NCBI RefSeq assembly: GCF_007830455.1
Contig: NZ_VLLB01000002.1
Location: 62,001-126,000 of the forward strand
Source of the DNA: Pseudoduganella lurida
Lineage (GTDB): Bacteria > Pseudomonadota > Gammaproteobacteria > Burkholderiales > Burkholderiaceae_D
DNA: 64,000 nucleotides
Direction: 5' to 3'
Shown here: positions 7,959-17,253 of the stretch, piece after piece
Numbering within the stretch: position 1 is the first letter of the stretch
Layout: each line of letters starts with the position of its first letter
Translations under genes and position numbers: made by a program
Notes under the pieces: model-generated
Told to the model about the DNA's origin: nothing
What the model saw: only the letters and a program-made list of their open reading frames with translations
Database searches by the model: none

Positions 7959-9905
7959 ATGACCGACCGTATTCCTTCGCAAGCGTCCCTGCCCGCCGAT
8001 GAAGCCGGGCGCATCGCCCTGCTGCACGCGCTGGCATTGCTCGACACGCCGCCCGAGGCCGTGTTCGACCGCGTGACGCGGCTGGCCAGCCGGCTGCTGG
8101 GCACGCCGATCACGCTGTTCTCGCTGGTCGACACGGAGCGGCAGTGGTTCAAGTCCCGCGTGGGGCTGGACGTGCTGGAAAGCCCGCGCGACATCTCGTT
8201 CTGCACGCACGCCATCATCCACGACGAGCCGCTGGTCGTGAACGACGCCCGGCTCGATCCCCGCTTTGCCGACAACCCGCTGGTGCGCGGCGAGATGAAC
8301 GTGCGCTTCTACGCCGGCGTGCCGGTGCGCAGCCAGGAGGGCCACGCGCTCGGCACGCTGTGCGCCATCGACACGCGGCCGCACACGCTGGAGGCGGCCG
8401 ACCTGCAGGCGCTGCAGGACCTGGCCGGCATCATCGCCGACGAGATCCACCGCCGCGAACAGCTGGCCGAGGCCCGGTTCGACCTGCGCAACGTCGATGC
8501 GGCGATGCGCGGCACCGAGGCGCGGCTGCGCGCTATCTTCGAGCTGGCCAGCGTGGGCATGGCGCTCACCGACGCGCATGGCAACTGGCTGGCCGTGAAC
8601 GCGGCGGCCTGCGCGATCCTGGGCTACACGGAAGCGGAATTCCGCAGCCGCACCTACCGCGACATCACCCATCCGGACGACGTGGCCGGCGACACGGCGG
8701 CGCTGCGCGAACTGGTCGCGGGCCGGATCACGCAGTTCGAGCGGCAGAAGCGCTATATCAGGAAGGATGGCGCCACGGTCTGGGTGCACACCAACGTCAG
8801 CATGAAGGCGGCCGAGGACGGGCGGCCGGAGTATTTCATCATCGCCGTGATCGACATCCAGGACCACAAGATGGCCGACCAGGAGCTGGCCACGCTGCAC
8901 ATGCAGCTGGAAGCGCGCGTGGAAGAACGCACCTGCGAGCTGGTGGCGGCCAACCAGCACCTCAAGCAGGCGATCGCCCGGCAGGAACAGGCCGAGCAGG
9001 CGCTGCGGGCACGCGAGGCGGAACTGTCCAGCGTGCTCGAATTCGCCAACGACGCGTATATCGGGCTCGACGAGGCCGGCCGCGTGATCGCCTGGAACCG
9101 CCAGGCCGAACGCACCTTCCAGTGGACGCCGGGCGAAGCGGCCGGGCGCACCCTCCCCGAGCTGATCATGCCGCCGGATCTGTGCGCCGAGGACCGCCTG
9201 GGCATCACGCGTTTCCGGGCCACGCGCGATGGCGGCACGCTGGCGCGCCGCCTGGAACTGCCGGCCGTGCGCAAGGATGGCAGCGGATTGACGGTGGAAG
9301 TGCGCGTGCATGCCAACGAGATCGACGGCCATCTGTCGTTTTCCGCCTTCCTGCACGATATCTCGGACCGCAAGGCCGAGGAGGTGCAGCGCGAGCACGA
9401 TATCCGCCACGATCCGCTGACGGGGCTGCTGAACCGCCGCGCGCTCGGCGAGCTGCTGCCCCAGGCGCAGGCGCGCAGCCAGCGCCACGGCCTCGGTTTT
9501 GCCCTGCTGTTCATCGACCTGGACGGTTTCAAGGCCGTCAACGACCGCCTCGGCCACGACGCCGGCGACGAGCTCCTGCGCCACGTGGCCCGCCGCCTGC
9601 GCGCCACCGTGCGGCAGAACGACAGCGTGGTGCGCCTGGCCGGCGACGAGTTCATCGTGCTGCTCGAAGGGGTGCCGTATACATTGGTGGAAGCACGCAG
9701 CGTGGCGCGCAAGCTGATCGCGGCGCTGTCGGAACCGGTGGAAGTGGCCGGCCGCACCGCCCAGGTCGGCGCCAGCATCGGCATCGCCGCCAACGCGCCG
9801 GACCATGCGACGACGCCGGCCGACCTGCTGCGCGAGGCGGACCGGCAGATGTACCTGGCCAAGGAAGCGGGACGCGGGAGCATCCGGCCGCGCGGCGAGG
9901 AATAG
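7959..9905 (+). CDS. Diguanylate cyclase with GAF and two PAS domains
   Basis: 648 residues, no membrane segment. Order: GAF domain (about 30-168, with ISFCTHAI and YAGVPV typical of this GAF class), PAS (about 190-310), a coiled-coil-like link (ATLHMQLEARVEERTCEL), PAS (about 365-485), GGDEF (about 490-640). The active-site motif is AGDEF at 561-565 instead of GGDEF, a known variant in active cyclases; RQND five residues before it is an inhibitory c-di-GMP I-site (RxxD). It should convert two GTP to cyclic di-GMP. It starts 3 bases after the small gene at 7719. Confidence 0.93.
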   Translation: MTDRIPSQASLPADEAGRIALLHALALLDTPPEAVFDRVTRLASRLLGTPITLFSLVDTERQWFKSRVGLDVLESPRDISFCTHAIIHDEPLVVNDARLDPRFADNPLVRGEMNVRFYAGVPVRSQEGHALGTLCAIDTRPHTLEAADLQALQDLAGIIADEIHRREQLAEARFDLRNVDAAMRGTEARLRAIFELASVGMALTDAHGNWLAVNAAACAILGYTEAEFRSRTYRDITHPDDVAGDTAALRELVAGRITQFERQKRYIRKDGATVWVHTNVSMKAAEDGRPEYFIIAVIDIQDHKMADQELATLHMQLEARVEERTCELVAANQHLKQAIARQEQAEQALRAREAELSSVLEFANDAYIGLDEAGRVIAWNRQAERTFQWTPGEAAGRTLPELIMPPDLCAEDRLGITRFRATRDGGTLARRLELPAVRKDGSGLTVEVRVHANEIDGHLSFSAFLHDISDRKAEEVQREHDIRHDPLTGLLNRRALGELLPQAQARSQRHGLGFALLFIDLDGFKAVNDRLGHDAGDELLRHVARRLRATVRQNDSVVRLAGDEFIVLLEGVPYTLVEARSVARKLIAALSEPVEVAGRTAQVGASIGIAANAPDHATTPADLLREADRQMYLAKEAGRGSIRPRGEE

Positions 9906-10260
9906 CCGCATGCAGATCACCAGTGGCCGCCGAGCACTGGTGTCCGACATCCGGCGCCGGGCGTCTCATCCGGCGGGAGGTGCCTGAAGGCTGGCCGCAT
10001 GCCGAAGCAGATGGACTCGCCCAACTAAAACCGGTATCAGGCACCCGCCCCTAACGTTCATGTCGCAACGGGTGTCAGGCACCAGCCAGGGGGCTGCGCC
10101 GGGATCATGATGCGTCACCAACCTGCATGCGCAAAAAAAACCGGTGTTCGGCATCCGCCGGAGGTTCGTCTCTCCAGGGGTACCAGACACCGGTGCGCAC
10201 CCGTCACCGGCGCCGAGTGGCGCCGGCGATTGGCTGCGGTTGTCGATTCGCGCCTATTGA
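9906..10260. repeat. Intergenic cluster of dispersed GGTGTCxGGCACC-type repeats
   Basis: No gene. Five degenerate copies of a near-palindromic 13-17 base element occur within 260 bases: 9936-9954 (ACTGGTGTCCGACATCCGG), 10030-10047 (ACCGGTATCAGGCACCCG), 10069-10085 (CGGGTGTCAGGCACCAG), 10141-10157 (CCGGTGTTCGGCATCCG) and an opposite-strand copy at 10177-10194 (GGGGTACCAGACACCGGT). Spacing is irregular (about 40-95 bases), so it is not a CRISPR. Two further single copies are at 54419 and 56511. Confidence 0.75.
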
Positions 10261-11064
10261 TTAGTGGCTGCTCTGCAGCATCTGCGCGGTACCGCGCGCG
10301 GCGAAGTAGCAGGCGCCGGCATAGCGCTCCAGGCTCTCGCGGTCCAGCACCACGATCATGCCGCGGCGGCACTGGATCAGGCCGTCGGTGGCCAGCTTGC
10401 CGGCGGCTGCGGTGATGCTTTCGCGGCGCACACCCAGCAGGTTGGCGATCATTTCCTGGGTCACCTTCAGTTCGTTCGATGGGGAGCGGTCCAGGCGTTC
10501 CAGCAGCCAGCGGCACAGCTTCTGCTCGATGCTGCTGTGGCGGCTCGACACCACGTTCTGGGCCAGCTGGGCAAACAGGCAGCTGGTATAGCGCATCAGC
10601 TGCTGGGCCAGCATGCCGCCTTCGCCGAACAGGGCGCGCAGCGCATCGGTGCGCATGCGGTAGCCGTAGCCCGGGGCCTGCACGACAGCCGTGTTGCTGG
10701 CGCGCTCGCCTTTATACATGGTGATGCCGGCAACGCCTTCGCGGCCGACCACGGCGATCTCGGTCGTGATGCCGTCTTCGTTGACATATTGCAGGGAGAC
10801 GATGGCGGTGGTCGGGAAGTAGCTGTATTCCACCTTGTCGCCGAAGTCGTACAGATGCTTGCCGGCTGGCAGGGCAACGAGTTCCAGGTCGTCCATCAGG
10901 CGCTCCAGTTCCGCCATCGGCAGGGCGCGCAGCAGTTCGTTCTGCTGCAGGCCGGTCACGCTCATGCCCTGTGGCACCAGCTTGCGTGGCGCTTTCGTCA
11001 CCGGGATCAGGGTGGCTGGCAGCGTGGCGTTGTCGTTCTGGAGGGTCTGGATGGTCTTGAACAT
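10261..11064 (-). CDS. Crp/Fnr-family transcriptional regulator
   Basis: 267 residues from ATG 11064. An N-terminal cyclic-nucleotide-binding-like beta-barrel covers about residues 40-160 (LPAGKHLYDFGDKVEYSYFP; then AVVGREGVAGI), followed by a dimerisation helix and a winged helix-turn-helix near the C-terminus (VTQEMIANLLGVRRESITAA). No Fnr-type cysteine cluster is present, so it is not an iron-sulfur oxygen sensor. The start is chosen because AGGA lies 8 bases before ATG 11064; an ATG at 11091 is preceded by GGAGG only two bases away, too close to be good. Ligand and targets cannot be told from sequence. Confidence 0.88.
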   Translation of the reverse strand: MFKTIQTLQNDNATLPATLIPVTKAPRKLVPQGMSVTGLQQNELLRALPMAELERLMDDLELVALPAGKHLYDFGDKVEYSYFPTTAIVSLQYVNEDGITTEIAVVGREGVAGITMYKGERASNTAVVQAPGYGYRMRTDALRALFGEGGMLAQQLMRYTSCLFAQLAQNVVSSRHSSIEQKLCRWLLERLDRSPSNELKVTQEMIANLLGVRRESITAAAGKLATDGLIQCRRGMIVVLDRESLERYAGACYFAARGTAQMLQSSH

Positions 11065-11274
11065 TTTCGTTATCCTGTGTGCTGTTGTCATTTCCTCCAC
11101 TGTATTGCTTCCCCTCATTCCTGACAGTCGGACAAGGGTAGGACGCTATGTAGTACAGGAACATATCGCCATGTAATCTCAGTCCTACGTGAAATGGCGC
11201 ACATTCAAAACGGACCCGATTGGCGAGAATACGTCTCAAGGCAATCACGCCAGCCAACGGAACGACAGCGACTT

Positions 11275-11475
11275 ATGAACAGCATCTTCAAAGTGTCTTA
11301 CGCCCTGCAACGCCAGCAACGCGCCGTGGAACGCACGCTGTACGCCCGTTCCGCCGAAGAGAGCGAAGCAGCATCGAAGTGGGTGGATGCCTGGCACCGC
11401 CTGGTGCAGGCCCGCCTGGACCGCATGGCCGAAGCGCCGCGCTATGTCGACAGCCGCGGTCGCTTGCTGCACTGA
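11275..11475 (+). CDS. Small hypothetical protein, helical and basic
   Basis: A 66-residue protein (MNSIFKVSYALQRQQRAVER at the start) divergent from the Crp/Fnr gene. It is rich in Arg, Ala, Gln and Glu and should be helical. No family recognised. An in-frame ATG at 11194 would make it 93 residues; neither start has a strong Shine-Dalgarno sequence, and the shorter form is preferred because the extra N-terminus looks like untranslated promoter DNA. Coding status is moderately likely. Confidence 0.5.
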   Translation: MNSIFKVSYALQRQQRAVERTLYARSAEESEAASKWVDAWHRLVQARLDRMAEAPRYVDSRGRLLH

Positions 11476-11707
11476 TCCCGGTCGCGCCAGTTCGGTCCCC
11501 TTCTCTTCCCTTGTATTAATTTCACCCGGCTTGCCGCAAGGGCAAGCCCGCAAAGCCGGTAGCAGCAGCCTCGGCCTTGCCATTTTCACCCTACTCCCTG
11601 TGTGCTAGTATGCGGCGGCGGCAAGCCAGCTTGCCGGACCGAAAGAACCGCTGCGGCCTATCCGGCACGCGCGGCGCCGGAGACGAACCCACACCATTGG
11701 AGAAGCA

Positions 11708-13102
11708 GTGAGCATTTTCAGAACCAAAAACCTCGACGACATGGTTGCGGCCGCCCGCAAGCCTGGCGGGTTGAAAAAAGTCCTGGGTCCGTTCGACCTG
11801 ATCCTGATGGGGATCGGCGCCATCGTCGGCACCGGCATCTTCGTGCTGACGGGCACCGGCGCCCTGACCGCCGGCCCGGCGCTGACGCTGTCGTTCATCA
11901 TCGCCGCCCTCGCCTGCGGCTTCGCCGCCATGTGCTACGCGGAGTTCGCCTCCACCGTGCCGGTCGCTGGCTCCATCTATACCTACAGCTATGCCACGCT
12001 GGGCGAACTGGTCGCCTGGATGATCGGCTGGGACCTGATGCTGGAATACGGCCTGGCCACGTCCGCCGTGTCGGTCGGCTGGTCCGGCTATTTCCAGTCG
12101 CTGATCTCCGGCTTCGGCCTGCACCTGCCGACGGCGCTGACGGCCGCACCGGGCGCCGTGCCGGGCGCGGTCACCTACTTCAACCTGCCGGCCTTCCTGA
12201 TCATGATCGTGCTGACGGCGATGCTGTCGTGGGGCATGCGCGAATCGGCCCGCCTGAACAACGTGATGGTGGCGATCAAGGTGGCCGTCGTGCTGCTGTT
12301 CATCGTCGTCGGCGCGCGCCACGTCGAGCCGGCCAACTGGCAGCCGTTCATGCCGTATGGTCACACCGGCGTGCTGTCCGCCGCGGCCATCGTGTTCTTT
12401 GCCTTCATCGGCTTCGATGCCGTCACGTCCGCCGCCGAGGAAGTCAAGCGACCCGAGCGCGACCTGCCGATCGGCATCATCGGCTCGCTGGCCGGCTGCA
12501 CCATCCTGTACGTGATCGTCTCGGCCATCATGACGGGCATCGTGCCCTACGCGCAGTTCAAGGGCGTCGACCATCCCGTCTCGCTGGCGCTGAAGTACGC
12601 CGGCGAGAACTGGGTGGCCGGCTTCGTCGACCTGGGCGCCATCCTCGGCATGACCACCGTGATCCTGGTGATGGCCTACGGCCAGACCCGCATCATCTTC
12701 GCCATGTCGCGCGACGGCCTGCTGCCGAAGCGCCTGTCCTCGATCCACCCGAAACACGGCACGCCCTACCTGGCCACCTGGATCGTGGGCGTGGTGTTCG
12801 GCCTGCTGGCCGCGCTGGTGCCGCTGGACGTGCTGACGGAGCTGATCAACATCGGCACGCTGGCCGCGTTCTCGCTCGTCTCGATCGCCGTGATCGTGCT
12901 GCGCAAGAAGCGTCCGGACCTGCACCGCGCCTTCCGCTGCCCGGGCGTGCCGGTGATCCCCCTGCTGGCCGTGGCGTTCTGCTTCGTGCTGATGGCCTAC
13001 CTGTCCCTGACCACCTGGATCGCCTTCGGCGTCTGGCTGGCACTCGGCCTGGTGGTGTACTTCACCTACGCGCGCCACCACTCGCTGCTGAACAAGCAGT
13101 AA
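11708..13102 (+). CDS. APC-superfamily amino-acid permease (cationic amino-acid transporter type)
   Basis: 464 residues with about 12 hydrophobic segments. The first membrane segment carries the substrate-binding motif of APC transporters (GIGAIVGTGIFVLTG), and FAFIGFDAVTSAAEEVKRP is the conserved segment between helices 6 and 7. The closest families are YfnA/CAT-type permeases. It should import amino acids across the inner membrane by proton symport; the substrate is not predictable. The start is GTG at 11708, with GGAG at a 6-base spacing. It appears to be monocistronic, followed by the hairpin at 13127. Confidence 0.9.
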   Translation: MSIFRTKNLDDMVAAARKPGGLKKVLGPFDLILMGIGAIVGTGIFVLTGTGALTAGPALTLSFIIAALACGFAAMCYAEFASTVPVAGSIYTYSYATLGELVAWMIGWDLMLEYGLATSAVSVGWSGYFQSLISGFGLHLPTALTAAPGAVPGAVTYFNLPAFLIMIVLTAMLSWGMRESARLNNVMVAIKVAVVLLFIVVGARHVEPANWQPFMPYGHTGVLSAAAIVFFAFIGFDAVTSAAEEVKRPERDLPIGIIGSLAGCTILYVIVSAIMTGIVPYAQFKGVDHPVSLALKYAGENWVAGFVDLGAILGMTTVILVMAYGQTRIIFAMSRDGLLPKRLSSIHPKHGTPYLATWIVGVVFGLLAALVPLDVLTELINIGTLAAFSLVSIAVIVLRKKRPDLHRAFRCPGVPVIPLLAVAFCFVLMAYLSLTTWIAFGVWLALGLVVYFTYARHHSLLNKQ

Positions 13103-13126
13103 GCGCCGCCGGCGCGGTGCGCCTTT

Positions 13127-13169
13127 CCGGCGCCGACTGTCCGCCTCGCTGGCGGGCACTCGGCGCCGG
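13127..13169. terminator. Long imperfect hairpin after the permease gene
   Basis: CCGGCGCCGA and its exact complement TCGGCGCCGG enclose a second small stem (CCGCC / GGCGG). It lies 24 bases past the permease stop. No T-run follows, so termination is likely but may need Rho. Confidence 0.45.
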
Positions 13170-13271
13170 CTGCGTTGACGTGTACGCGCCTCGGGATTGT
13201 GCGAACGCTAACAGACGCATGGCGGCTGGTCCGGCAAGCTGCGGCATCCCGTCACCGCCGAAGGACCATCG

Positions 13272-14585
13272 ATGCAGGCAGCACCGCCACGCCGCAGCAA
13301 GGCCCCCTGGGCGATCCTGGGCGCCGTGCTGCTCCTTGCCGGCCTGTTCCTGCTGGCCTGGCGGCCGCCGATCGCGCCCGTCGCGGCACCGCAGGACTTC
13401 GCGCCGACACTGGTGGCGCAGGGCGCCCGGCTGGCGGCGGTGGGCAACTGCATGGGCTGCCACACGGTCGATGCGGCGCGGCCGTTCGCCGGCGGCTATC
13501 CGGTCGATACGCCGTTCGGCACCATCCACGGCACGAATATCTCGCCGGACGTGGCGACCGGCATCGGCACCTGGAGCCGCGCCGCCTTCACCCGCGCGCT
13601 GCGCAAGGGCGTGTCGCGCGACGGACACCACCTGTATCCCGCGTTCCCCTACGATCATTTCTCGCGGCTGGCCGACGGCGACATCGATGCGCTGTATGCC
13701 TACCTGATGACACGCACGCCGTTCCATGCGCCGCCAGCCGCCAACGAGCTGCCGTTCCCGCTGAACGTCCGGCCGCTGCTGGCCGGCTGGAACCTGCTGT
13801 TCCTGGATCGCGATGCACCCCGGCCGGCCGCGACGGGATCGGCGGAACTGCAGCACGGCGCCTACCTCGCCGATGCGCTGGCCCACTGCGGCGCCTGCCA
13901 CACGCCGCGCAACATGCTGGGCGCCGAAGACCTGAAACGGCCGTTCGCCGGCGGTGAAGCGGCTGGCTGGTACGTGCCGGCGCTGGACCGGTCGTCGCCC
14001 TCGCCCGTGCCCTGGACCGCCGGCCAGCTGGCGGCCTACCTGCGCACCGGCATCGCGCCGGACCATGCCATCGCCGGCGGCCCGATGCAGGAGGTGGTGC
14101 ACAGCCTGGCCCGTGCGGACGAACGCGACGTGCGGGCCATCGCCGGCTATATCGTCACGCTGATGGGCAGTCCGCCGGCCGCGCGCGTGGCCGATGCGGC
14201 GCGACGGGCGGCGGCACCGACCCTGCCGTCACCGGCCGCGACCGAAGAGGCGCAGATGCGCCTGGGCGCCAGCGTGTATGCCGATGCCTGCGCGCGCTGC
14301 CATGACCTGGGCCGCACCGCGTCCTCCGGCAGCGGCCTGCGCCTGCCGCTGGGCGTGGCGCTGCACGATCCCGATCCGCGCAGCCTGCTGCGCATCGTCC
14401 GCGACGGCATCGCGCCACCGGAAGGCACGCCTGGCCGAACCATGCCCGCCTTCCGCGGCATCCTCACAGAAGCCCAGGTGGCCGCCCTGGCCGCCTACCT
14501 GCGCCGCCATGGCGCCGGGGCGCCGGCCTGGCCGTACCTGTCCACCCATGTCGCGGAATCGTTCCGCCCAACGGAGCGCCCATGA
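13272..14585 (+). CDS. Tri-haem cytochrome c subunit of a molybdenum hydroxylase
   Basis: 437 residues with an N-terminal membrane anchor or uncleaved signal (about 13-30). Three CxxCH haem-binding sites are present: C60-H64 (CMGCH), C206-H210 (CGACH) and C340-H344 (CARCH). This three-haem plan is that of the cytochrome subunit of membrane-bound periplasmic alcohol and aldehyde dehydrogenases, where it passes electrons from the dehydrogenase to ubiquinone or a terminal oxidase. Its stop overlaps the start of the 2Fe-2S subunit gene as ATGA. It would dock the two other subunits to the periplasmic face of the inner membrane. Confidence 0.92.
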   Translation: MQAAPPRRSKAPWAILGAVLLLAGLFLLAWRPPIAPVAAPQDFAPTLVAQGARLAAVGNCMGCHTVDAARPFAGGYPVDTPFGTIHGTNISPDVATGIGTWSRAAFTRALRKGVSRDGHHLYPAFPYDHFSRLADGDIDALYAYLMTRTPFHAPPAANELPFPLNVRPLLAGWNLLFLDRDAPRPAATGSAELQHGAYLADALAHCGACHTPRNMLGAEDLKRPFAGGEAAGWYVPALDRSSPSPVPWTAGQLAAYLRTGIAPDHAIAGGPMQEVVHSLARADERDVRAIAGYIVTLMGSPPAARVADAARRAAAPTLPSPAATEEAQMRLGASVYADACARCHDLGRTASSGSGLRLPLGVALHDPDPRSLLRIVRDGIAPPEGTPGRTMPAFRGILTEAQVAALAAYLRRHGAGAPAWPYLSTHVAESFRPTERP

Positions 14586-15040
14586 CCACTTTCCGATTGA
14601 ACGTCAACGGCCGCCAGCACAGCGTGGACGCCGACAGCGACACGCCGCTGCTGTACGTGCTGCGCGACGACCTGAAACTGAACGGCGCCAAGTTCGGCTG
14701 CGGCCTGGGCCAGTGCGGTGCCTGCACCGTGCTGCTGGACAAGGAAGCGGTCATGTCCTGCCTCGTTCCCGTCGCCACCATCGGCACGCGCGAGGTGCGC
14801 ACGGTCGAATCGCTGGCCAACGGCGCCCTGCAGCGCGCCTTCGTCGACGAGCAGGCCGCCCAATGCGGCTACTGCATCGCCGGCATGATGGTGCGCGCGC
14901 AGGCACTGCTGGAGCGGGGCGGCACGCCGTCGGCGGCCGAGATCCGCCGCCACATGGCCGTCAACCTGTGCCGCTGCGGCACGCACATGCGCATCATGCG
15001 CGCCATCGAACGGGCGCTGCACGAGGGGCGGAGCGCATGA
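14582..15040 (+). CDS. 2Fe-2S subunit of a molybdenum hydroxylase
   Basis: 152 residues, the usual length for the small subunit of xanthine-dehydrogenase-family enzymes. An N-terminal plant-ferredoxin-like domain binds one cluster (C40, C45, C48, C60), and a C-terminal four-helix domain binds the second (C95, C98, C130, C132). It has no export signal, so it is probably carried out of the cell folded, bound to the Tat-exported Mo subunit. Overlaps both neighbours by 4 bases (ATGA), so the three genes form one tightly coupled operon. Best matches by pattern are isoquinoline oxidoreductase alpha and nicotinate dehydrogenase small subunits. Confidence 0.93.
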   Translation: MTTFRLNVNGRQHSVDADSDTPLLYVLRDDLKLNGAKFGCGLGQCGACTVLLDKEAVMSCLVPVATIGTREVRTVESLANGALQRAFVDEQAAQCGYCIAGMMVRAQALLERGGTPSAAEIRRHMAVNLCRCGTHMRIMRAIERALHEGRSA

Positions 15041-17253
15041 CAGGCCCCCGGTCGCCGTCCCGGCGCCGCGTGCTGGCCGGCGGCGGCGCGCTGGTGCTGG
15101 CGTTCAGCCTGCGCCCCGCCATGGCCGCCGTGGCAGGGGAACAACTGCCCGGCAGCCTGGCGAAGGCACCGATGCTGGACGCCTGGATCCGCATCGATGC
15201 GGACAACGCCGTCACGGTCCGCACCGGCAAGGCAGAACTGGGACAGGGCATCCGCACCGCGCTGCTGCAGGTCGCCGCCGAGCAGCTGGTGGTGGCGCCA
15301 GGCCGCATCCATCTGATCACCGCGGACACGGACCGCACGCCGGACGAAGGCTACACGGCCGGCAGCCACTCGATGCAGGACAGCGGCATGGCGATCCGGC
15401 ACGCCGCGGCGCAAGTGCGCGAGACGCTCGTCGCGCTGGCGGCCAGGCAGCTCGCCATGCCGGCCAGCGCACTGCGCATCGTCGATGGCGTGGTCCATGC
15501 GCCGGACGGCCGCAAGCTGTCCTACGGCGCCTTGCTGGCCGGGCGCCAGCTGAACCTGCGTGCCACGCCGGAAGCGCCCTTGCGCGGCGGCAGCGCGCGG
15601 TTCGTGTCCGGCCGCTCGCTGGCCAGAGTCGACATCCCCGCCAAGGTCTCCGGCGGCGCCGCCTACCTGCAGGACTTGCGGCCGGAAGGTATGGTGCATG
15701 CCCGCATCGTACGGCCGCCCTCCGCTTTGGCAACGCTCGTTTCACTGGATGCCGCCGCCGTCGAGCGCCTGCCGGGCGTGCTGAAAGTGGTGCGCGATGG
15801 CCGCTTCCTGGGCGTGATCGCCGACCGCGAGTACCGCGCCGTCAAGGCCGCGGCGGCATTACAGCGGGCCGCACAATGGCACGTGCCACCGCTGCCTGCC
15901 CTGCCACCGCTGCGCGAGCGCGCGTCGCAGGACGTGATGATCCTTGACCGCGGCGAGCTCGCCGCCGCGCCACTGCGGCATGCCGCCAGCTACACGAAAC
16001 CATTCCAGCTGCACGGCTCGATCGGCCCGTCCTGCGCGCTGGCCCTGTACCGCGACGGCGCCTATACCGTGTGGACGCACAGCCAGGGCGTCTACCCGCT
16101 GCGCAAGGCGCTGGCCGAGCTGCTCGCCGTGAAAGAAGAAGCGCTGCGCTGCATCCACGTGGAAGGGTCCGGATGCTATGGCCACAACGGTGCCGACGAC
16201 GTGGCCGCCGATGCGGTGCTGCTGGCGCGCGCCCTGCCCGGCCGGCCCGTGCGCGTGCAGTGGATGCGAGAAGACGAACACGCCTGGGAGCCCCACGGTC
16301 CGCCGATGGCCATCGACCTCGGTGCCACGCTGGCGCCGGATGGCAGCATCGCGGCGTGGCGCCACGATGTCTACAGCCCGCCGCACAACACGCGGCCCGG
16401 CAAGGCCGGCAATCTGCTGGCTGGCACGCTGCTCGCCGAGCCGTTCACGCCGCCGCCGGCAAAACCGTCGCCGCAGCCGGAAGGCGCTGGCGACCGCAAC
16501 GCCATTCCGTACTACACGCTGCCGGCGGCGCGCGTGGTGCACCATTTCCAGGCCACGGCACCGGTGCGCACCTCGGCCCTCCGTTCGCTGGGCGCCTACG
16601 GCAACGTGTTTGCCATCGAAAGCTTCATGGACGAACTGGCCCGCGCCGCGCGCGCCGATCCGGTGGCCTTCCGGCTGCGCCATCTCGCCGACCCGCGTGC
16701 GGTGGCCGTGGTGCGGCTGGCGGCCGAACGGTTCGGCTGGAATGGCTATAAAAGACAGGCGGGACGGGGGCGCGGCTTCGCGTTCGCGCGCTACAAGAAT
16801 CTCGCCGCCTTCGCGGCCATCGCGCTGGAAGTGGAAGCCTCGGCGGATACGGGTTACGTGCGCATCACGCGCTGCGTGGCGGCCGTCGATTGCGGCGAAG
16901 TGGTCAATCCGGATGGCGTGCGCAACCAGATCGAGGGCGGCATCCTGCAGTCCTGCAGCTGGACGCTGATCGAGCAGGCGCGCCTCGGCGAACAGGGTCC
17001 CGTCACGGTGGACTGGGCAGCGTATCCGATCCTGCGCTTCGGGCAGGTGCCGGACCGCGTGGAAGTCCACCTGGTCGACCGTCCCGGCGCGCCGTTCCTC
17101 GGCACCGGCGAAGCGGCGCAGGGACCGACGGCGGGGGCGATCGCCAATGCCGTGGCCGATGCGCTCGGCCTGCGCATCCGCGACCTGCCCCTGTCACGGA
17201 TGCGGGTGCGCGACGCCGCGGGCACGGCCCCGGACGCCGGGCGACCTGCTTAG
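15037..17253 (+). CDS. Molybdopterin-binding catalytic subunit of a xanthine-dehydrogenase-family enzyme
   Basis: 738 residues. A twin-arginine signal (SRRRVLAGGGALVLAFS) shows export by the Tat pathway. The rest is the molybdenum-cofactor domain pair of isoquinoline-1-oxidoreductase-beta/aldehyde-dehydrogenase type: GKAELGQGI near the N-terminus, and GTGEAAQGP near the C-terminus with the catalytic Glu at about 692. It would hydroxylate an aldehyde or N-heteroaromatic with water as oxygen donor, sending electrons through the 2Fe-2S subunit to the tri-haem cytochrome. The substrate cannot be read from sequence. Its TAG stop overlaps, on the other strand, the TAA stop of the convergent gene at 17250. 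Confidence 0.92.
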   Translation: MTGPRSPSRRRVLAGGGALVLAFSLRPAMAAVAGEQLPGSLAKAPMLDAWIRIDADNAVTVRTGKAELGQGIRTALLQVAAEQLVVAPGRIHLITADTDRTPDEGYTAGSHSMQDSGMAIRHAAAQVRETLVALAARQLAMPASALRIVDGVVHAPDGRKLSYGALLAGRQLNLRATPEAPLRGGSARFVSGRSLARVDIPAKVSGGAAYLQDLRPEGMVHARIVRPPSALATLVSLDAAAVERLPGVLKVVRDGRFLGVIADREYRAVKAAAALQRAAQWHVPPLPALPPLRERASQDVMILDRGELAAAPLRHAASYTKPFQLHGSIGPSCALALYRDGAYTVWTHSQGVYPLRKALAELLAVKEEALRCIHVEGSGCYGHNGADDVAADAVLLARALPGRPVRVQWMREDEHAWEPHGPPMAIDLGATLAPDGSIAAWRHDVYSPPHNTRPGKAGNLLAGTLLAEPFTPPPAKPSPQPEGAGDRNAIPYYTLPAARVVHHFQATAPVRTSALRSLGAYGNVFAIESFMDELARAARADPVAFRLRHLADPRAVAVVRLAAERFGWNGYKRQAGRGRGFAFARYKNLAAFAAIALEVEASADTGYVRITRCVAAVDCGEVVNPDGVRNQIEGGILQSCSWTLIEQARLGEQGPVTVDWAAYPILRFGQVPDRVEVHLVDRPGAPFLGTGEAAQGPTAGAIANAVADALGLRIRDLPLSRMRVRDAAGTAPDAGRPA

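Noticed and set aside
5302..8037. A single large minus-strand frame joining chaperone to the region beyond the response regulator
   Set aside because: Only the last 243 codons (from 6033) are chaperone; the rest is antisense to the pilin region and the regulator.
9936..10194. CRISPR array
   Set aside because: Units are too short, degenerate, in both orientations and unevenly spaced, with no cas genes.
10107..10415. Plus-strand frame across the repeat cluster into the Crp/Fnr gene
   Set aside because: It runs through repeats and antisense to a clear regulator gene.
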